Positions 32,150 to 36,148 of a DNA stretch of 36,148 bases are shown one piece after another. Under the pieces are notes generated by a model, which saw nothing but the letters and a program-made list of their open reading frames with translations, made no database searches and was not told the DNA's origin. The position numbers and the translations under genes are program-made. This stretch comes from Gemmatimonadota bacterium (lineage in GTDB: Bacteria; Gemmatimonadota; Gemmatimonadetes; Longimicrobiales; Gaopeijiaceae): contig JAOUPR010000035.1 in assembly GCA_029879725.1 (NCBI GenBank), forward strand, positions 1-36,148, in the 5' to 3' direction. How positions within the stretch are numbered: the stretch's first letter is position 1; the number at the start of each line of letters is the position of its first letter.

Positions 32150-33097
32150 ATGAAGCTCGAGATCTCCCTGTTCGGCACCGAGTTCCAGAACCCGGTGCTT
32201 CTCGCCGCGGGCACCTGTGGCTTCGGCATGGAGTTGTCGGAGGTTCTGGACCTCGAGACGCTCGGTGGATTCGTCACCAAGTCGGTCACCGTGGAGCCGC
32301 GAGCGGGGAACCCCGCGCCGCGGGTCACCGAGTTCCAGGGCGGCATGCTCAACTCCATCGGGCTGGCCAACCCCGGACTGGAGGCCACCCGCCGCGACAA
32401 GCTTCCCTGGATCCGCGACAACGTGAAACGAGCCCGGGTGCTGCTGAGCATCGCCGGGCACAGGGTGGAGGAATTCTTCCAGCTCGTGGAAGGCTTCGAC
32501 GGCGAGGAGGGCTTCCTCGGATTCGAGGTGAATCTCTCCTGTCCCAACGATACCCGGAGGGCGGGGAGCACCTTCGCCCTGGACCCGGACGCCGTGGCGC
32601 GGATCATCGAGGGGTGTCGCGCCCGCACGCAGCGTCCCCTCGTCGCCAAGCTGGCGCCCAACGATCCGGACGTCGGTGGTACCGCACGGGTGGCCGAGAG
32701 CGCCGGCGCGGACGCGTTGACCCTGGTGAACACGCTTCCCGGAATTCTTCTCGGACCGGCGGACGGCATTCCCGAGCTGGGGGCGGGCACCGGCGGGATG
32801 AGTGGTCCGGCATTGCGGCCCTCGGGACTCCTCGCGGTGAAGACGGCGCGCGCGGCCACCTCGCTCCCCCTGATCGGAGTGGGGGGCGTGCTGGGGGCTC
32901 GGGACGCGGTGAGCTACGCCCGCGCCGGAGCGGTCCTGGTCGCCCTGGGGACGGCGTCGTTCGCGGACCCGCGGGCCGCCACGCGGACCGTGGAGGGGCT
33001 CGTCCGCTGGGGTCGCGGCCGCGGAGTGGCGCACTGGACCGACCTGGTGACTCCCAGGGCCGGCACGGCGGTTCACGACACCGGGGGGGAGAGCTGA
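32150..33097 (+). CDS. pyrD: Dihydroorotate dehydrogenase, class 1
   Basis: Fourth step of pyrimidine synthesis, dihydroorotate to orotate, with FMN. 315 residues in a TIM barrel. Visible: NPVLLAAGTCGFG at the N-terminus, the TKSVTVEPRAGNP loop, NSIGLANPG, and the active-site Cys131 in NLSCPN, which defines the cytoplasmic class 1 enzymes. LVNTLPGI and IGVGGVLGARD are FMN/phosphate-site marks. Class 1B needs the electron-transfer partner PyrK, which is not in this window; class 1A does not. Start: ATG 32150 (MKLEISLFG). A TTG at 32135 overlapping the previous stop would add five residues. The pyrF start overlaps its stop by one base. Confidence 0.93.
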   Translation: MKLEISLFGTEFQNPVLLAAGTCGFGMELSEVLDLETLGGFVTKSVTVEPRAGNPAPRVTEFQGGMLNSIGLANPGLEATRRDKLPWIRDNVKRARVLLSIAGHRVEEFFQLVEGFDGEEGFLGFEVNLSCPNDTRRAGSTFALDPDAVARIIEGCRARTQRPLVAKLAPNDPDVGGTARVAESAGADALTLVNTLPGILLGPADGIPELGAGTGGMSGPALRPSGLLAVKTARAATSLPLIGVGGVLGARDAVSYARAGAVLVALGTASFADPRAATRTVEGLVRWGRGRGVAHWTDLVTPRAGTAVHDTGGES

Positions 33098-33801
33098 TGG
33101 CCGGAGTCATCGTGGCCCTGGACAAGCCGTCCCGGGCCGAAGCGCTGGAGGTGGTGGACACCCTGGGAGACGTCGGGGCCTTCTACAAGGTGGGACTCGA
33201 ACTCTACACCCGGGCCGGCCCCGCCGTCGTGGAGGAATTGAGGGCTCGCGGGAAGAAGGTGTTCCTCGACCTCAAGCTCCACGACATCCCCAACACGGTG
33301 GCCGGCGCCGTGCACGCGGCGTCGGAGCTGGGAGTGGACCTCCTCACCGTCCATGGGGTGGGTGGCGGGGCCATGATGGAGGCCGCCCGCCGCGCCGCCG
33401 GCGGCGGAATGCGACTGCTCGCGGTGACGGTGCTGACGTCGCATTCTCCCGACGATCTCCGCGTGGTGTGGGGGCGTGAGGTGCGGTCGGCGCAGGACGA
33501 AGTGTCCCGACTGGCCGAATTGGCCTTCGCCTCGGGGATGGACGGGGTGGTGGCCTCACCTCTGGAGGTGGCGGGAATCCGGCGCGAGTTCGGTGCCGAC
33601 TTCCTTCTGGTGACCCCCGGCATCCGTCCGGAGGGAACGGACCAGGGAGACCAGAAGAGGGTAGCCACTCCCCGGGCGGCGGTGGAAGCCGGGTCGGACT
33701 ACCTGGTGGTGGGCCGCGCCGTCACCCGCGCCGCGGACCCGAGACGTGCGCTGGAAGAGGTGCTGGCCGAGGTGCGAGCCGTCTCCGGCGAGGACCACTG
33801 A
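33097..33801 (+). CDS. pyrF: Orotidine 5'-phosphate decarboxylase
   Basis: Last step of UMP synthesis, OMP to UMP. 234 residues, TIM barrel. The catalytic charge network is clear: Asp58-L-Lys60-L-H-Asp63 in FLDLKLHDIPNTV. The N-terminal IVALD and the C-terminal VTPGIRPEG and YLVVGRAVTRAADP phosphate-binding stretches are typical. TGATG overlap with pyrD at 33095-33099 shows translational coupling of two consecutive pyrimidine steps. Preceding the ATG is GGGGGGGAGAG as ribosome site. Confidence 0.95.
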   Translation: MAGVIVALDKPSRAEALEVVDTLGDVGAFYKVGLELYTRAGPAVVEELRARGKKVFLDLKLHDIPNTVAGAVHAASELGVDLLTVHGVGGGAMMEAARRAAGGGMRLLAVTVLTSHSPDDLRVVWGREVRSAQDEVSRLAELAFASGMDGVVASPLEVAGIRREFGADFLLVTPGIRPEGTDQGDQKRVATPRAAVEAGSDYLVVGRAVTRAADPRRALEEVLAEVRAVSGEDH

Positions 33802-33828
33802 GCGCCGCCCAACCCGAGACGAACGCCG

Positions 33829-35262
33829 ATGACACTCAAGGTATACAACACGCTCACGCGATCCCTGGATGCCTTCCGGACCCTGGAGGAAGGGAAGGTC
33901 AGCGTCTACGCGTGCGGGCCCACCATCTACGATTTCGCGCACATCGGAAATTTCCGGGCGTTCCTCTTCTACGATCTGGTGCATCGGTACCTCGAGTGGT
34001 CGGGATACGACGTGCGCTTCGTCATGAACCTCACCGACGTGGACGACAAGACCATCGCCGGATCGGTGCGGGAAGGGGTCGACGTGCGGGACTTCACCGC
34101 GCGGTTCGGAGCGGCCTTCCTCGACGACTCCGAGATGCTCGGCGTCCGCCGGGTGGACGGCTACCCCAAGGCCACGGAATACGTGGATCCCATGATCGAC
34201 TTCATCGAGCGCCTCATGGAGTCGGGTCACGCCTACCGCGCCGAGGACGGCGCCGTGTACTTCTCCATCGCGAAGTTCCCCTCGTACGGGAAGCTCAAGG
34301 GGATCGACCCCGACACGCTGCGTGCGGGGGCCCGGGTGGCCCAGGACGAATACGACAAGGAAGATGCCCGCGACTTCGCGCTCTGGAAGGTCGCTACGGA
34401 AGAGGACGAGCAGGCCGCGGCGGCGTGGGACTCCCCATGGGGGCGCGGACGCCCGGGCTGGCACCTGGAGTGCTCCGTCATGAGCGTCACGGAACTCGGC
34501 GAGACGCTGGATATGCACCTGGGAGGAGAGGACCTGGTCTTTCCCCATCACGAGAACGAGATCGCGCAGTCGGAGGCGGCCACGGGAAAGCCCTTCGTGC
34601 GGCATTGGCTCCACGTGAAGCACCTTCTTGTGGACGGGAAGAAGATGTCCAAGTCACTGGGCAACTTCGTCACGGTCCGGGAGTTGCTGGAACGGGGGTA
34701 CGATGCGGCGTCCATCCGGCACCAGCTCATCAGCGCGCAGTACCGCCGGGAGTTGAACTTCACCATCGCGGGCCTCGACGCTTCCAAGAACGCGGTCCAG
34801 CGGCTCCTGGACTTCGAACGACGGCTCGTCGACGCGCCCGTCGCCGGTGATGCGGGCCCTTCCGTCCTTCCGGAGGCGGCGGAGCGGGCGTTGTCCGGCT
34901 TCCGCCGGGCCATGGACGACGACTTCAACTCAGCGGACGCCATGGGCGCGCTCTTCGTTCTGGTCACGGAGGTGAACGCCGAGTTGGATCGCGCGGGCGC
35001 CGTCCGCCCGAACGAACGAGATGCCGTGCTCGACGCGCTGCGCTCCATGGATCAGGTTCTCGGCCTCCTCGAGGTCGCGCACCGGGACCGCACGGTGGAC
35101 GACGAGCTGGGCGCGTGGGTCGAGGGGAAGATCCAGGAGAGGAAGGAGGCCAGGAATGCACGGGACTTCGCCACCGCCGACGCCATCCGCGACGAACTCG
35201 CCGGGCGGGGGATCGTCCTGGAGGACGGGCCCGAAGGCACCCGCTGGAAGGTGGTCAAGTAG
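33829..35262 (+). CDS. cysS: Cysteinyl-tRNA synthetase
   Basis: Charges tRNA-Cys with cysteine. 477 residues, normal length. Class I marks: HIGN (38-41, in the usual HIGH position) and KMSKS at 272-276. Zinc ligands begin with Cys29 (YACGPT) and include the Cys in HLECSVM and the HHENE segment. The C-terminal DALR-type helical domain and a final basic/acidic tail (about 400-477) are present. ATG 33829 follows pyrF by 27 bases. It is the last protein gene of this plus-strand run; a tRNA cluster begins 63 bases later, so transcription may run into it. Confidence 0.96.
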   Translation: MTLKVYNTLTRSLDAFRTLEEGKVSVYACGPTIYDFAHIGNFRAFLFYDLVHRYLEWSGYDVRFVMNLTDVDDKTIAGSVREGVDVRDFTARFGAAFLDDSEMLGVRRVDGYPKATEYVDPMIDFIERLMESGHAYRAEDGAVYFSIAKFPSYGKLKGIDPDTLRAGARVAQDEYDKEDARDFALWKVATEEDEQAAAAWDSPWGRGRPGWHLECSVMSVTELGETLDMHLGGEDLVFPHHENEIAQSEAATGKPFVRHWLHVKHLLVDGKKMSKSLGNFVTVRELLERGYDAASIRHQLISAQYRRELNFTIAGLDASKNAVQRLLDFERRLVDAPVAGDAGPSVLPEAAERALSGFRRAMDDDFNSADAMGALFVLVTEVNAELDRAGAVRPNERDAVLDALRSMDQVLGLLEVAHRDRTVDDELGAWVEGKIQERKEARNARDFATADAIRDELAGRGIVLEDGPEGTRWKVVK

Positions 35263-35325
35263 ATGGGGGCGGGCCACCCCGGCCGGTTCCCCTGCGGAGA
35301 GGCCGTTGATAGTTTGCTGCAGCCC

Positions 35326-35398
35326 GCTGGCGTAGCTCAATTGGCAGAGCAGCTGCCTTGTAAGCAGCAGGTTAAGGGTTCGAGTCCCTTCGCCAGCT
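35326..35398 (+). tRNA. tRNA-Thr (anticodon TGT)
   Basis: 73 bases folding as a full cloverleaf: acceptor GCTGGCG with CGCCAGC, D arm GCTC/GAGC, anticodon stem GCTGC/GCAGC with loop CTTGTAA (anticodon TGT), T arm AAGGG/CCCTT with loop TTCGAGT. Discriminator base T; no encoded CCA. First of four tRNAs ahead of tuf. Confidence 0.97.
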
Positions 35399-35433
35399 CT
35401 ACGGACCGGATTCCTGGTCCCGACCCTCTCCTG

Positions 35434-35476
35434 GAGGGCTCTCGAAACCCCGCGTTCCGAGGGGTTGAAAGCCCTC
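35434..35476 (+). other. Two-part hairpin between tRNA-Thr and tRNA-Tyr
   Basis: GAGGGCT (35434-35440) pairs with AGCCCTC (35470-35476), and inside it AACCCC (35446-35451) pairs with GGGGTT (35461-35466). This could be a processing structure or attenuator within the precursor tRNA, or a terminator for the first tRNA. No T run follows. Confidence 0.4.
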
Positions 35477-35493
35477 TGGGGCCGGGTTACCTT
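35465..35493 (+). promoter_or_regulatory. Possible promoter ahead of tRNA-Tyr/Gly/Thr-tuf
   Basis: TTGAAA (35465-35470), a 17-base spacer and TACCTT (35488-35493) resemble a sigma-70 promoter, with a good -35 and a poor -10. It lies in the unusually long 213-base gap after the first tRNA, which would explain that gap. It overlaps the 3' arm of the hairpin. Tentative. Confidence 0.3.
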
Positions 35494-35611
35494 TCAAAGC
35501 TCGTTCATAGATGGCCGTCTCTGAAGCCCGGGGGCGGCTCTTTGCCGCATCGTGAGAGCGATCGGTGTGGTTGGGGTGAGCGGACCGTCGAGGGATCGGG
35601 TCTGGGGCTAC

Positions 35612-35693
35612 GGTGGGGTACCGAAGCGGTCAAACGGGGCAGACTGTAAATCTGCTGGCATAGCCTTCGGAGGTTCGAATCCTCCCCCCACCA
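35612..35693 (+). tRNA. tRNA-Tyr (anticodon GTA)
   Basis: 82 bases with the long variable arm of a class II tRNA. Acceptor GGTGGGG with CCCCACC, anticodon stem GCAGA/TCTGC with loop CTGTAAA (anticodon GTA), T arm GGAGG/CCTCC with loop TTCGAAT. Discriminator A, as expected for tyrosine tRNA. No encoded CCA. Confidence 0.97.
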
Positions 35694-35729
35694 CTCGATA
35701 CCTCCGGCGTAGTCCGGCGAGTGTCGTGT

Positions 35730-35803
35730 GCGGGAGTAGCTCAGTTGGCTAGAGCATCAGCCTTCCAAGCTGAGGGTCGCGGGTTCGAGTCCCGTCTCCC
35801 GCT
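35730..35803 (+). tRNA. tRNA-Gly (anticodon TCC)
   Basis: 74 bases: acceptor GCGGGAG with CTCCCGC, D arm GCTC/GAGC, anticodon stem TCAGC/GCTGA with loop CTTCCAA (anticodon TCC), T arm GCGGG/CCCGT with a G-T wobble. Discriminator T; no encoded CCA. Confidence 0.97.
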
Positions 35804-35843
35804 TGCCGGCCGGGAGGCCGCGCAAGCGAGTTGGTGTAGAAAA

Positions 35844-35915
<72 letters not shown>

Positions 35916-36023
35916 CTGGCGCATCCGCGCTGCAGTCGCTCCTTCGCGGAGCATTGGAATGGGGGCGACACGAATGCGGTCGTTCCGCAAGGGTTTCATC
36001 GATCGAGCCAGAGGACGAGAGCG

Positions 36024-36148
36024 ATGGGCAAGGCAAAATTCGAGCGGACAAAGCCACACGTGAACGTGGGCACGATTGGACACGTGGACCACGGGAAGAC
36101 GACACTGACGGCTGCGATCACGTTCACGCAGGCGAAGAAGTTCGGAGG
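36024..36148 (+). CDS. tuf: Translation elongation factor Tu, 5' part
   Basis: Carries aminoacyl-tRNA to the ribosome as a GTPase. Only the first 41 codons are in the window. They read the standard EF-Tu start: [20 protein letters not shown], the last part being the P-loop GHVDHGKT that binds GTP phosphates, then TLTAAIT. ATG 36024 is preceded by AGAGGA at 36010-36015 as ribosome site. It follows four tRNA genes with a 108-base leader containing a small hairpin (35938-35952), and the gene runs off the right edge. Confidence 0.97.
   Translation, partial: MGKAKFERTKPHVNVGTIGHVDHGKTTLTAAITFTQAKKFG

Overview
This 36 kb window comes from a chromosome of a very GC-rich, diderm-type bacterium. Codons end mostly in G/C, several secreted proteins have Sec-type or lipoprotein signals, and there is a coenzyme-B12 ribonucleotide reductase, a DksA-type zinc-finger protein and a tRNA-Thr/Tyr/Gly/Thr-tuf cluster like that of many Gram-negative bacteria. 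The overall gene style would fit Gemmatimonadota, but that placement is inference from protein flavour, not from a marker search. I see no rRNA, CRISPR array, transposase, integrase or prophage gene; this is core and metabolic chromosome with one less familiar accessory operon.

Layout. (1) 1-2423: 3' part of class II ribonucleotide reductase nrdJ. (2) 2430-6731, minus strand: a tightly coupled operon of a GMC flavoprotein oxidoreductase, a Gfo/Idh/MocA dehydrogenase, a membrane protein with an internal duplication, and an exported TPR-like protein. (3) 6732-7137: a 406-base divergent control region with three TACGTAG sites and several inverted repeats. (4) 7138-10152: a giant LAL-type (AAA-ATPase plus LuxR HTH) regulator. 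(5) 10201-13132: GT4 glycosyltransferase, then on the minus strand a flippase-like LPG-synthase-TM protein and a polysaccharide deacetylase, an envelope-glycan group. (6) 13327-14148: a second TPR-like exported protein, paralogous to the one in the GMC operon. (7) 14206-20694: an exported M20 amidohydrolase, an M28/glutaminyl-cyclase-like lipoprotein, a nitrilase, ornithine aminotransferase and a GT-C-type membrane glycosyltransferase. (8) 20708-25454: a YggX-like protein with extra CxxC pairs, fabH, a DksA/TraR protein, RNase D and pyruvate kinase. (9) 25477-35262: a long plus-strand run of MBL hydrolase, pgi, YtxH protein, YihY membrane protein, smpB, N-acetylmuramoyl-alanine amidase, TPR lipoprotein, pyrD, pyrF and cysS, many with 1-8 base overlaps. 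(10) 35326-36148: tRNA-Thr(TGT), tRNA-Tyr(GTA), tRNA-Gly(TCC), tRNA-Thr(GGT), and the start of tuf.

The part that most deserves attention is 2430-10152. Two redox enzymes of families that often work on sugars, polyols or other alcohols are translationally coupled to an unrecognised membrane protein built from two homologous halves. The operon faces a LAL regulator across a region carrying a cluster of identical palindromic sites. Together these look like a regulated oxidation module of unknown substrate. Two long perfect hairpins (14153-14186, 22577-22619) separate convergent genes and probably act as bidirectional terminators.
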